Source of the DNA: S5-A14a sp050908895
GTDB taxonomy: Bacteria; Bacillota; Clostridia; Peptostreptococcales; Anaerovoracaceae
Assembly (NCBI GenBank): GCA_050908895.1
Contig: CP171222.1
Location: 1,302,001-1,366,000, forward strand
Length of the DNA: 64,000 nt
Direction of reading: 5' to 3'
In this document: in pieces, positions 8,852-17,751 of the stretch
Layout: each line of letters starts with the position of its first letter
Numbering within the stretch: the stretch's first letter is position 1
Program-made: the position numbers and the translations under genes
Notes under the pieces: model-generated
Databases searched by the model: none
What the model was told of the DNA's origin: nothing
What the model saw: only the letters and a program-made list of their open reading frames with translations

Positions 8852-8916
8852 CTACCGCACCTCCCTTTCTATAGTTAGCATAAGCTCAAAATTTCTAAAA
8901 TCATACAACAACAGGT

Positions 8917-8946
8917 ATTATAGCATATTTTAAAGCTTAAATGCAA
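8917..8946 (-). promoter_or_regulatory. Promoter of rpmB
   Basis: TTGCAT (8941-8946) and TATAAT (8917-8922) on the minus strand, 18-base spacer, with a TGC immediately before the -10 box (extended -10). Confidence 0.75.
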
Positions 8947-8958
8947 GAACTTTTATTA

Positions 8959-9507
8959 TTAAATATTTATATTTTTCATTGTGTCAGTTTTACCTGATTT
9001 AAAATACTCTTTTAAATCAATTACTCTCTGGTTTTTGCTACCTCTATAAACTAAAGAAATATCACGCAATTCCTCTATATATCTTCCTTCAACTAATATA
9101 TCGGTTAACGATAACAACTCCTTTAAAGCAGGCTCTTTTATCATACGTGATTCCAACTCTTCTATTGTATATCCTGTATAAATAACCAAATGTAATGATC
9201 TTTTTTTGACTTCTATTGCTAAAGCAAGAAAACTATCTACTTGACATAGAGGTTCTCCGCCCGAGAAAGTTACCCCTTGCAAAATTGGATTCCTATCTAT
9301 AGCTTGAATAATCTCGCTAACCTTAAAGATATTACCTTCATCAAAAGCATGTGTTTCAGGGTTATGACAGCCCTTACAATTATGGGGACATCCTTGGCAA
9401 AATATAGCAAACCTAATACCTGGACCATCGACAATTGATTCTTTTGCAAATCCGGCTATTTGAATTTTCGCATCCAAATTGTTATTATAATCTTGGTATT
9501 CTTTCAA
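8959..9507 (-). CDS. nrdG: Anaerobic ribonucleotide reductase activating protein
   Basis: Radical SAM enzyme that installs the glycyl radical on NrdD. The 182-residue product has SIVDGPGIRFAIF, the CX3CX2C cluster C40/C44/C47 in CPHNCKGCHNPET, and the FSGGEP motif. The start codon is TTG (9505-9507), supported by GAGGAG five bases upstream; there is no better ATG. The gene overlaps the end of nrdD by 23 bases. Compared with usual NrdG starts there are about 14 extra N-terminal residues, lying in the same DNA where the NrdD C-terminus is lost (see the nrdD entry). Confidence 0.93.
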   Translation of the reverse strand: MKEYQDYNNNLDAKIQIAGFAKESIVDGPGIRFAIFCQGCPHNCKGCHNPETHAFDEGNIFKVSEIIQAIDRNPILQGVTFSGGEPLCQVDSFLALAIEVKKRSLHLVIYTGYTIEELESRMIKEPALKELLSLTDILVEGRYIEELRDISLVYRGSKNQRVIDLKEYFKSGKTDTMKNINI

Positions 9508-11734
9508 AATGCTCCTCTTCTATTTTTTCATTCCTTCCACATTGCGGGCAAGTATCATCAATTATACCTGTATATCCACAGCATGGGTCTCTATCTACGG
9601 GATGATTGATGGATCCATATCCTATACCATTTTCCTTCATACACCTCACAACCTGTTCGAAGGCATCTAGATTTTTCTGAGGATCACCATCAAGCTCAAT
9701 ATATGAAATATGTCCACCATTTGTAAGTGCATGATATGGCGCTTCTAATTTTAGCTTATCAAAAGCCCCTATATTATAGTAAACCGGAATATGGAAGCTG
9801 TTGGTGTAGAACTCTCTGTCAGTAATTCCGGAAATCACTCCAAATCTTTCTTTATCAATTCTCACAAATCTACCGGAAAGACCTTCAGCCGGAGTAGCTA
9901 TAACCGACCAATTCAACTTTGTTCGTTTAGCTTCATCATCCATGCGCTGTCTCATATACGCAACAATCTCTATCCCCAAATTCTGTGCTTCCTGAGACTC
10001 TCCGTGATGGACACCTAAAAGGCCTTTAAGGCATTCAGCAAGACCTATAAATCCAATTGTTAAAGTTCCGTGTTTTATCACCTCTCTTACGCTATCTCCA
10101 GGTTTTAATTTTCCTGAGTCAATCCATACATTTTGCCCCATTAAGAATGGGAAGTTTGCAGCTTTTTTCTGAGACTGAATCCTAAGTCTTTCATTTAGCT
10201 GCCCAATACAAAGGTCTATCTTTTGATCTAAAAGTTCAAAGAATACTTCAATATCCCCCTTAGCTTTGATTGCCAGTCTAGGGAGATTAATCGATGTAAA
10301 AGATAAGTTTCCTCTGCCATATACAATCTCTCTATCAGGATCATAAACATTTCCCATTACCCTAGTTCTGCAACCCATGTACGCACATTCTGTCTCTGGA
10401 TGTCCGGCTTTATAATATTGTTTATTGAAAGGTGCATCTAAGAAGCTAAAGTTAGGAAACAACCTTTTAGCCGATGTTCTACAAGCAAGTTTAAATAAGT
10501 CATAGTTAGGATCTTCCGGATTATAGCTAACTCCCTCTTTTACTTTAAAAATCTGAATAGGGAAAATTGGAGTTTCGCCATTGCCAAGCCCTGCCTCTGT
10601 TGCTTCCATAACACACTTCATAACTAATCGACCTTCAGGAGAAATGTCAGTACCATAGTTTATTGAACTAAAAGGTACCTGTGCGCCTGCTCTTGAATGC
10701 ATAGTGTTAAGATTGTGTATGAGAGCCTCCATAGCCTGATATGTATTCCTCACAATTTCCTTATCTGCAAAGTCTCTGGCTTTTTCTTGTGCTTTTTTAA
10801 GGTCTTCTTCCTTTAGACCATATAGTTGTAACAAAATAGCTGCCTCGACTTCAGTATACTTATCATTCCACTCCATCTGTGGCTCTAGTCCCTTATCAGC
10901 AAGTATTTTTCTGCCTATTGCCTTCATTTTACTAGGGCCATCTTCAATATCACCCATAAATTCCAAAAATTTGCCAAGATTAGTCCAGTAAAGTTTTCTA
11001 TAAGTCTTTTTCACGCCTGGAGCCATTCCAAAATCAAAATTAGGAACAGATTGCCCACCGTGTTGATCATTTTGGTTAGATTGAATAGCAATACAAGCAA
11101 GTGCTGCATAACTCTCAATGTCATTAGGTTCCCTCAAATGTCCATGACCGGTTGAAAATCCATCTTTAAGGAGAGAAACTAAATCTATCTGACAACAGGT
11201 CATCGTGAGAGTATAAAAGTCCATATCGTGAATGTGAATATCTCCCTCCTCATGTGCTTTGACATATTTAGGATCAATCACATACATTTTATAGAACTCT
11301 TTTGCTCCTTCACTACCGTATTTGAGCATTGTTCCCATAGCCGTATCCCCGTCTATGTTTGCATTTTCTCTCTTAATATCATTATCCTTAGCATCTACGA
11401 AGGTAAGATCTTCATAAATTTTCATAAGGTTAGTGTTCATTTCCCTTACACGAGTTCGTTCGGCTCTATAAAGGATATATTCTTTAGCTGTTCTCACATG
11501 CCCGTTATCAATTAAAATTCTTTCAACAGCATCTTGAATTTGTTCAACTGTTGGCATGTCATTATGACAAAGCTCTGTTAGATAAAGCTCCACCTGTTTT
11601 GCAAGGTACATTGCCATATCATAATCTTTTCCGCCTAGAACTTGTGCTGCTTTAAAAATAGCCATTGCAATTTTATCAATCTCAAAATCTGCGGTACGAC
11701 CATCTCTTTTAATTATTTTCTTGATTTCAGACAT
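9485..11734 (-). CDS. nrdD: Anaerobic (class III) ribonucleoside-triphosphate reductase, C-terminus apparently truncated
   Basis: Catalytic subunit for making deoxynucleotides without oxygen. The 749-residue protein has an N-terminal ATP-cone (IKRDGRTADFEIDKIAMAI), the large reductase domain, and a C-terminal zinc site with C718, C719, C729 and C732 (DPCCGYTG, CPQCGRNE). Class III enzymes then carry an RxxGY glycyl-radical motif about 15-20 residues after the last cysteine. Here the chain stops 17 residues after it, at FERIPRL, and no such motif is present in any frame before nrdG. I chose the ATG at 11732-11734 because AAGGAG lies eight bases upstream; a longer in-frame extension covers that site. 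As written the enzyme should lack its radical residue. Confidence 0.93.
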   Translation of the reverse strand: MSEIKKIIKRDGRTADFEIDKIAMAIFKAAQVLGGKDYDMAMYLAKQVELYLTELCHNDMPTVEQIQDAVERILIDNGHVRTAKEYILYRAERTRVREMNTNLMKIYEDLTFVDAKDNDIKRENANIDGDTAMGTMLKYGSEGAKEFYKMYVIDPKYVKAHEEGDIHIHDMDFYTLTMTCCQIDLVSLLKDGFSTGHGHLREPNDIESYAALACIAIQSNQNDQHGGQSVPNFDFGMAPGVKKTYRKLYWTNLGKFLEFMGDIEDGPSKMKAIGRKILADKGLEPQMEWNDKYTEVEAAILLQLYGLKEEDLKKAQEKARDFADKEIVRNTYQAMEALIHNLNTMHSRAGAQVPFSSINYGTDISPEGRLVMKCVMEATEAGLGNGETPIFPIQIFKVKEGVSYNPEDPNYDLFKLACRTSAKRLFPNFSFLDAPFNKQYYKAGHPETECAYMGCRTRVMGNVYDPDREIVYGRGNLSFTSINLPRLAIKAKGDIEVFFELLDQKIDLCIGQLNERLRIQSQKKAANFPFLMGQNVWIDSGKLKPGDSVREVIKHGTLTIGFIGLAECLKGLLGVHHGESQEAQNLGIEIVAYMRQRMDDEAKRTKLNWSVIATPAEGLSGRFVRIDKERFGVISGITDREFYTNSFHIPVYYNIGAFDKLKLEAPYHALTNGGHISYIELDGDPQKNLDAFEQVVRCMKENGIGYGSINHPVDRDPCCGYTGIIDDTCPQCGRNEKIEEEHFERIPRL

Positions 11735-11824
11735 TTCTCTTATCTCCTTAACTCCATACATACGACTCATAAGTTCATAAAAATTTATGTTATTTTATAA
11801 TGTTCACACATATAGTCATCAAAA

Positions 11825-11885
11825 CTATATGTAGTAGTTTATAGTGATTAAATAATAGGTTATACCACAATACATGTATTGTCAA
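11825..11885 (-). promoter_or_regulatory. nrdDG promoter with candidate NrdR-type operator sites
   Basis: On the minus strand TTGACA (11880-11885) precedes a TATAAC-like -10 (11859-11864) with a short 15-base spacer. A perfect 16-base palindrome, ACAATACATGTATTGT (11867-11882), fills the -35/-10 interval. A second site, CTACATATAG on the minus strand (11825-11834), matches the NrdR-box core CwATATaTwG at 9 of 10 positions. The two centres are 45 bases apart, not the usual 31-32, so assignment to NrdR is tentative. Confidence 0.45.
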
Positions 11886-11911
11886 TAAAAAACCAGAGGA
11901 AAATTCCTCTG
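11886..11911 (-). terminator. Hairpin between the acetyltransferase gene and nrdD
   Basis: Stem CAGAGGA/TCCTCTG (11894-11911) with a four-base loop followed on the minus strand by GGTTTTTTATTG. It lies downstream of the acetyltransferase gene (11968-12504) and ends just before the nrdD -35 box. Confidence 0.75.
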
Positions 11912-11967
11912 ATCTTTGTGTCAATTTTTTACATATATTTTCTGATACTACCTAGCCATTTGAAACA

Positions 11968-12504
11968 CTATCTTTTATGTTTCTCATAATATTCTGATCT
12001 AAGCATTGACATTAGAACTAAATCTACATATTTACCATTTTTCTTCCCTGAGTTACGCATAACGCCCTCCTTGGTAAAGCCAATTTTTTCATATATATAT
12101 TCAGCCTTCTTGTTGGCTTTCATAAAGTCTAATGTAACTCTTTCCATATGCATGTTAATAAATGCGAAGTCAAGCATTAGCCTAAGCGCCTCATACCCAT
12201 AGCCATGATTACGATCTTTATCATCGGCAATATATATTCTTGTAATATCCATCGAATCAGTTCTATTATCAATTTTTGTAAGATAAATCTTTCCGATTGG
12301 CCTTTTACCTTCCCTAAGGCAAATAGTATACATATTTTCTGTCGAATTTTCCTTACAGTGGATATAATCAACTACGGCATCTTCGTAAGTTCTTCCCTCG
12401 TCCATGGTAAAAAACTCCGTAACGCCCTCTTTAACTTCCCATTGAGCAAAATACTTGCAGTCGTCAAAATTTGACTCTCTTATGTAAATGTATTTTGAAT
12501 CCAT
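11968..12504 (-). CDS. GNAT-family N-acetyltransferase (RimJ/RimL-like)
   Basis: A 178-residue acyltransferase of the GCN5 fold. Visible elements are a conserved N-terminal strand YIRESNFDDC, the substrate-side GKIYLTKID, an acetyl-CoA loop region NHGYGYEALRLMLDFAF, and the C-terminal motif IYEKIGFTKEGVMRNSGKKNGK, typical of the RimJ/RimL and spermidine-acetyltransferase-like subgroup. The substrate cannot be read from sequence. The ATG at 12502-12504 is chosen because GGAGGG lies eight bases upstream. The gene is divergent from the plus-strand gene at 12615 and ends at its own hairpin. Confidence 0.85.
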   Translation of the reverse strand: MDSKYIYIRESNFDDCKYFAQWEVKEGVTEFFTMDEGRTYEDAVVDYIHCKENSTENMYTICLREGKRPIGKIYLTKIDNRTDSMDITRIYIADDKDRNHGYGYEALRLMLDFAFINMHMERVTLDFMKANKKAEYIYEKIGFTKEGVMRNSGKKNGKYVDLVLMSMLRSEYYEKHKR

Positions 12505-12543
12505 ACAAGTCCCTCCTACTATCAAACAAATTCATTGAAAAGC

Positions 12544-12572
12544 TTGTCAATGAACCCTTCCTTTGGTATATT
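12544..12572 (+). promoter_or_regulatory. Promoter of the PepD-like gene
   Basis: TTGTCA (12544-12549), 17-base spacer, TATATT (12567-12572). The predicted start falls about 35 bases before the coding start at 12615, upstream of AAAGGAG (12596-12602). Confidence 0.7.
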
Positions 12573-12614
12573 ATATATTATTTGGAAAAGAAAATAAAGG
12601 AGCTGATACATATA

Positions 12615-14018
12615 ATGAAAAAGAAAATATTTATTGGATTTACAGCGCTCCTTGCCTTAATTGTTATTTTGGCCGGAGCCTATTTATATTATCAAACTAT
12701 TGAAGAAAATTGGAAAGAAAAACTTGAGAAAAAAACTATTTCTTATCAAGAAGTTGTAGGAGATTCACTCTCTTTCTTCACATCAGTAAAGAAAGCTAAT
12801 GCTTTATTGGAAACCTGGAGTCAAGGGAAAAATATATCTACTTCCAAGATAGGAGATAGTATTTTGGCAGTGAGTAAAAAGGCTAGCCCCGGCAAAGAAG
12901 ATCTACCTGAAAATATTCTTTTTTGCACATATGATACGTTAAGTCCAAAAAGCTCTGTTGATAGCATAGCACTAGCTCTAGCAATCCTAAAAAGCGATAT
13001 GGAGCAAGGACCCGTTAAGGTTATTTTTGCAGGTGATACAGATAGGAGTTTTTCAGAATATACCAAAATCCCTAAGAGCCTAATTCCGGGTGGTTCATCA
13101 GTTTTCGTTATAAACAGCGGAAAAAAACATATGTATTCTATGATGACCGGCGGTTCGAAAGCTTACAATCTATCTAAAGCATACTCCTCAGAGGGAAGAA
13201 CAAAAGAAGTTGCCATAAAAATTTTTATTGACAAGGCTCCTGGTGGTATTCCAGACACAAAAATTTCCTCTAACCCTAACCCTGTAACTATAATAGGAAA
13301 AATTCTTGCAAAGATACAGTCTGATGCTTTAAATTTTGAACTTGCTGAATTTAATGGAGGTAATGGTAGTTCAATTTATCCTGAATCAGCTACAGCAACC
13401 ATTGTTGTTAATAAAGATGATTTTGACAGGTTTAATAACAAACTTTTAACTGCTCAAGAAGACTTTAAAGATAAATATAAGAAAGATTTTCCTGATGCGA
13501 AATTCTCTTATGAAGTCATCCAATCACTACCAGAAAAAGTTATCACTAAGGAAGATAGTAGCAGACTTTTAAGTCTTTTATATACAATGATTGATGGAAT
13601 TTATTATAAAGATGAGGATGGTGAGGTTGTTTGCATTTCAAGCATAAATATGGTTTCTACAGTTGATGGCATTATGTCCGTAAAGCTAAATACCTCCAGT
13701 TTATCATCTGCTATGATATCTGAAATGGACCAAACCATTTTAACTTTAGCCGGATTGTCTGAATTTAATTCAAAAGTCATAAATAATGTGGACATATGGA
13801 CTAATTCCAAAGGCAGTAATTTTGCTCATGACATTAAGGACTCTTACATGAAGTTTACATCAGAACCTCTTGACTTTATTGATTCTGTTCCATCTGCTGC
13901 AACAACAAATTTAGGAAAAGGATTTAAATCAGCCAATATAATTTCTATTACCACTACTCCTGATTCACTTAAATATGATGGCGGTATTATTATGACCTAT
14001 ATAATGGATCAGAAATAA
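12615..14018 (+). CDS. Membrane-anchored degenerate M20C (PepD-like) peptidase homologue
   Basis: A 467-residue protein with one N-terminal membrane helix (residues 4-26), so the bulk is probably outside the membrane. The rest keeps the order of elements of aminoacyl-histidine dipeptidases: ENILFCTYDTLS (where HxD is expected), SSVDSIALALAIL, VKVIFAGDTDRSFSEY (where DEETG is expected), MTGGSKAYNLS, a lid-domain NGGNGSSIYPESATA (where NAIPREA is usual) and a late SSINMVSTVDG strand. The metal-binding histidine is replaced by T105, the glutamate pair by T142/D143, and the terminal HAGLECG segment by SAATTNLGK, so zinc catalysis is unlikely. The start is the ATG at 12615, next to the hydrophobic segment; AAAGGAG lies 12 bases upstream. 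It is a monocistronic gene with its own promoter and terminator. Function unknown. Confidence 0.75.
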   Translation: MKKKIFIGFTALLALIVILAGAYLYYQTIEENWKEKLEKKTISYQEVVGDSLSFFTSVKKANALLETWSQGKNISTSKIGDSILAVSKKASPGKEDLPENILFCTYDTLSPKSSVDSIALALAILKSDMEQGPVKVIFAGDTDRSFSEYTKIPKSLIPGGSSVFVINSGKKHMYSMMTGGSKAYNLSKAYSSEGRTKEVAIKIFIDKAPGGIPDTKISSNPNPVTIIGKILAKIQSDALNFELAEFNGGNGSSIYPESATATIVVNKDDFDRFNNKLLTAQEDFKDKYKKDFPDAKFSYEVIQSLPEKVITKEDSSRLLSLLYTMIDGIYYKDEDGEVVCISSINMVSTVDGIMSVKLNTSSLSSAMISEMDQTILTLAGLSEFNSKVINNVDIWTNSKGSNFAHDIKDSYMKFTSEPLDFIDSVPSAATTNLGKGFKSANIISITTTPDSLKYDGGIIMTYIMDQK

Positions 14019-14034
14019 ATATATTTATACTTAT

Positions 14035-14080
14035 AAACCCCTGTAAAATTTCTGAAATAAAATTTTACAGGGGTTTATTT
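14035..14080. terminator. Bidirectional terminator between convergent genes
   Basis: Long inverted repeat with arms AAACCCCTGTAAAATTT and its complement (14035-14076), flanked by T-rich sequence on the plus side (ATTTTGTT) and weaker T tracts on the minus side. It serves the plus-strand PepD-like gene and probably also the minus-strand surface protein gene. Confidence 0.85.
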
Positions 14081-14115
14081 TGTTAATTATAACCTTTCAG
14101 TATATAAGTTTCATA

Positions 14116-17100
14116 CTATTTAAAATTATATCTTTTTCTTAAAAGCATGTATACTCCGGATATAGCAATTCCAGCCAATATCAAATAAATTTCTAACCTT
14201 AATGAATCTCCTGTATTAGGATGTACATTTATATTGTATTTATTTGCCACCCCCCTTATATCAGGTTTACCTAGTTTAAAACCGGGTATTTTTTCAGAAG
14301 TTGAATCTAATGGCACTTTCTTGATTGGTTTTTCCAATTTTATTGCAGGGATTATTTCAATTGACTTTATATTTGTAATCGTAAATCCCGATTTCACATC
14401 ACCTTTGACCTTTACATCATATTTAATACCGGATAATGCAATCTTACCATTTGTCTCTCCAACTTCTTTGATTTCATAGTTGTATTTTTCGCCTGTTGAG
14501 ATACTTTTTTCCGGTAGGTTCTTGAAAGTATAGCTCCAGTTGTTTCCACTATTCAGCTCTACTTCTTTGTTTTTAACGCTGTCTACATACAGAGCTGCTT
14601 TTATGGATTTTACCGGTGCTTTTATTTTTTCACCATACTTGTTCTTCCATTCCTTTATTACTGTTAAATTGATTGGTTTATCTTCACTAAATATTGGATA
14701 TAAATACAGGTCTTTACTGATTACAAAAGAATCACCTTTATTATATCTTCTTGTACCATCTGACCATGCAACAAATTTCTTATCAATTACATCTAATTTA
14801 TCAAAATCAGGCTCTGATATGACAGCCATAGTATCTTTATTATGCTCATGGCTAACAAATATAGCACCTCGTATTTTTTTTACCCATTCATTATAATCGG
14901 TATAGTAAAAAGCTTTTGCTGTAATATCTGTATAAGAAAATGCATACAAATCATAATCTTCCTTTAATTTCAAATGTGTATTAAAGGGTTTTAATTCTTT
15001 AGAATCTTTCTTAGCATAATACCATCCACTCCAAATATGATCTGAAGGTATATCAATGGGTTTAAAGTTGCCATTTTTATCCTTATATGGACTTCCTTGT
15101 TCAATTACTTGTTCATTTTTTGTAACTTTTGGAAGCTTGTTGCTAGTAAAATCCGAATTATAATCAAATGACAAATTTAATTCTACGATGGAATCAAGTG
15201 ATTTAGGTATGTTTAATTCTTTATTTGTATGGATCGCATCAAGAACTTTAAAAACACGAATATTTACATTCTTAGGTTCCCATTTAGCATATAAAACTAT
15301 ATCATGTGAGGGCATCGTAAATGTATCTAAGTTAATTTTTTCTTCAAAATCCTTATCCATGTACCATCCACTAAACTCATAGTTGTCATTTATATCACTA
15401 GGTCTTTGTGGCTCAAGAGACTTTAAGTTTTTTAAAGGCTCTTCATATTTATAAGTTTGCTCTTTAGTTTCAGTTTTATCTACGTTTTCAAAGGTTATTT
15501 TATATTTATTCCTTTTATTAAAAATTTTAATAAAATTTTTAAACTCAATTGTGTTTTTAACATCATCTTTAATTAATTTACCATTATTATCTAATGCTAA
15601 ATCCTTCCTTTCGTTTTTATCATCATCAATTTGATATTGGTATGGATGAAATCCTGTATACTTATCTGTTACACTAAAAATTGAATTTGGTGTTTCAGCA
15701 ACTACGTCTTCCTTATATATTCCATCTTCCAAAGTTTCCAGCATTTGAGTTATTTTGCGCTGTGCAATTTTACTGACATCCTTCTTTAAAACAATAGATT
15801 GTTTATACTGTCTACTACTCTCATCATATAATTTACTTACACCGTATAAACCATCAAGTTTAAATGAATCAAGAAAAGTAATTCTTCTTTCATTTCCGGT
15901 GGATTCCTTATATGACTCACTAGGCCATTTTTTTTCTTTTGGCAAAGTCTTTAACAGTTTTTGCAGATATAAACCCAAAAATTTATATTCTAAAACATTA
16001 TTTTCATTATGGAAGTTAATCTCTATTAAATCTCGGTTATAGTAAACATTAAATTCAGCAGGATGAAACCCATCGGACTTATCAAATTTAAAAACACCTT
16101 CAAATTTATGTTTCCTATTTTCAGACTCATAATTACTATTTTCGGTATTAGCAGCGATGTGAAATCCGCCATAAGTGTATTTCGTGTTATATTCTTCAAA
16201 AAAATTTTTCTTTATTGATTCTACAAGTTTATCTTTGTCTGAGTTGTTATCAATAGTAGCATTCTTAACATCATTTATTTCGTAATTTCTATCATTTAAT
16301 TTATCAAATGAGTCAGATTCTTTTTGCTTAAAAATGTTAATTTTATAGCTAATTGTAGGATTCTCTTTCCAAACCGCATATAATTTTTTGTTCTTATCTA
16401 ACTTATTTCCAAATTCGTATTTGGGATATTTTGATTCAGCATCTTCATTTGGACCTACAACGTAATCCTTTTCATAAAAATCACCCCAGTCCATAAATTC
16501 AGGTCTATCTTGTTTATCTGTTGGCCCTTCTGTCCAATATTGAAAGGTATGTTCAAATCTATCCGGTTTAGCGTTAGGGTCGCTAGTTATATCACCCGGT
16601 TTTATAAATTTAGGTTCAATATATGATTTAGAATATAAACCTACATTAAAGGATAAATATGCTCCCTTCTCAATTTTTGCATATAGTTTTATATCATTAT
16701 CTTGATCTGATACAGATATAGCATCTTCATTTACAGCTTCTTGTAGATTTTTATCTTTATACCAACCAAGGAAATGCTCATCAGCTTTCAATGGTACAAG
16801 TATCTCTTTTAAAGATATTGTATCTCCTGTTGATAATAATCTCTCATCAATTGAAGACCATTCATCCTTATCCAATTCTTTTTTTATAAAAAATGTCACT
16901 TCATGTTTTTTCTTATCAGAGAATTTTGCAACAACAGTTACTTCTTCATTTTTGTTTAAATTCTCCCAATCCAGTATTTGAGTTTTTCCGGGTTTAATAT
17001 CTCCTGGGAATTCTAATTTCTTTCCATTCATAAACCATCCATCAAAAGTGTAACCTTTTTTTCTTGGTGTAGGTGGTTCGTATAAGTCATTATCTGATTT

Positions 17101-17448
17101 AGTTAAGCTTTGAATATTTACAGGGGTCTTATCACCTTCTACAATAAATTTATAAGTTCTAACAAATTCTTTGGGTTTGTCCTTTTCTAGTCCATTATCG
17201 GGACTTACAAGTTTTGCGTCTTCATCGTCAGAAGAACTTGAATCAACCTTTGTTAGGTTGCCCCATTCATTATTGTAGTCAGCGGAATACTCATCATTCA
17301 TACCAGATACATCATCTGAATTAGAATTAGGCATTATAGCACCCGAATTTCCTTCAGATGTGTCTTGAGCATAAATAGTACTTATACTTCCCAATCCAAG
17401 ATTAAAGATCATTACTAATGCCACAATAAATACTAAGAATTTTTTCAT
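14116..17448 (-). CDS. Cell-wall-anchored surface protein with InlB-type repeats and a Cna-B domain
   Basis: A 1110-residue secreted protein. Residues 1-28 are a signal peptide (MKKFLVFIVALVMIF start, cleavage near IYAQD). Residues 30-95 are acidic and low complexity. InlB/Listeria-Bacteroides-type repeats recur, marked by FDGWF (135), FLGWYKD (226), FQYWTEG (302), YAVWKE (357), FSGWYMD (692), WSGWYY (806) and FVAWSDG (892), each ending in a YAKW-like strand. A Cna-B-type domain spans about 925-1030. The C-terminus has a sortase-like signal HPNTGD (1076-1081), a hydrophobic segment and RKRYNFK. The signal has H instead of L at position one. The protein has no cysteines. Probably an adhesin or wall protein; the ligand is unknown and no sortase gene is in the window. 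Confidence 0.88.
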   Translation of the reverse strand: MKKFLVFIVALVMIFNLGLGSISTIYAQDTSEGNSGAIMPNSNSDDVSGMNDEYSADYNNEWGNLTKVDSSSSDDEDAKLVSPDNGLEKDKPKEFVRTYKFIVEGDKTPVNIQSLTKSDNDLYEPPTPRKKGYTFDGWFMNGKKLEFPGDIKPGKTQILDWENLNKNEEVTVVAKFSDKKKHEVTFFIKKELDKDEWSSIDERLLSTGDTISLKEILVPLKADEHFLGWYKDKNLQEAVNEDAISVSDQDNDIKLYAKIEKGAYLSFNVGLYSKSYIEPKFIKPGDITSDPNAKPDRFEHTFQYWTEGPTDKQDRPEFMDWGDFYEKDYVVGPNEDAESKYPKYEFGNKLDKNKKLYAVWKENPTISYKINIFKQKESDSFDKLNDRNYEINDVKNATIDNNSDKDKLVESIKKNFFEEYNTKYTYGGFHIAANTENSNYESENRKHKFEGVFKFDKSDGFHPAEFNVYYNRDLIEINFHNENNVLEYKFLGLYLQKLLKTLPKEKKWPSESYKESTGNERRITFLDSFKLDGLYGVSKLYDESSRQYKQSIVLKKDVSKIAQRKITQMLETLEDGIYKEDVVAETPNSIFSVTDKYTGFHPYQYQIDDDKNERKDLALDNNGKLIKDDVKNTIEFKNFIKIFNKRNKYKITFENVDKTETKEQTYKYEEPLKNLKSLEPQRPSDINDNYEFSGWYMDKDFEEKINLDTFTMPSHDIVLYAKWEPKNVNIRVFKVLDAIHTNKELNIPKSLDSIVELNLSFDYNSDFTSNKLPKVTKNEQVIEQGSPYKDKNGNFKPIDIPSDHIWSGWYYAKKDSKELKPFNTHLKLKEDYDLYAFSYTDITAKAFYYTDYNEWVKKIRGAIFVSHEHNKDTMAVISEPDFDKLDVIDKKFVAWSDGTRRYNKGDSFVISKDLYLYPIFSEDKPINLTVIKEWKNKYGEKIKAPVKSIKAALYVDSVKNKEVELNSGNNWSYTFKNLPEKSISTGEKYNYEIKEVGETNGKIALSGIKYDVKVKGDVKSGFTITNIKSIEIIPAIKLEKPIKKVPLDSTSEKIPGFKLGKPDIRGVANKYNINVHPNTGDSLRLEIYLILAGIAISGVYMLLRKRYNFK

Positions 17449-17751
17449 TTATATTTTTTCTCCTTAAATTTATATTTGTATTTCATTATAACTTTCTAGC
17501 TTACAAGCTAACCAAAACATCATACTATCCTCTGTAATCAAACATAAATAATTGTATATCTTCAGTTATTTATACACAGCTTGAAGAATTCATATATTTC
17601 CGAACTTAAAAACTGAGAAATCTTATAATCGAAATATCACTAGGATATATTCACACTTTATTTCATATCTAAACCTATTTTATTTAATAATAAAAACCGC
17701 CCTCCTTCCGTATTGGGATTGGAGAGCGTGTATTGTTATGTCCTACAATGC
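17449..17751. other. 303-base intergenic region between the surface protein gene and sstT
   Basis: No gene seen. The right end holds the sstT terminator (17690-17728). The left end holds the leader of the surface protein gene: AAGGAG, a TATAAT on the minus strand (17485-17490), and a perfect inverted repeat TAGCTT-GT-AAGCTA (17497-17510) just upstream of it, a possible operator. No good -35 box is visible. The rest is AT-rich without recognisable structure. Confidence 0.5.
17690..17728 (-). terminator. Terminator after sstT
   Basis: Stem of 8 pairs, CGCTCTCC with GGAGGGCG on the minus strand (one G-T pair), loop of about 15 bases, followed by GTTTTTATTATT. Confidence 0.75.

Noticed and set aside
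9485..9560. Simple frameshift as the explanation for the short NrdD
   Set aside because: None of the other frames after the zinc site encodes an RxxGY-containing tail, so one inserted or deleted base cannot restore it; a larger deletion is needed.
12514..12550. Minus-strand promoter for the acetyltransferase gene (TTGACA at 12545-12550, TTTGAT at 12521-12526)
   Set aside because: The predicted transcription start would fall inside the ribosome binding site, so this pair is probably not used.
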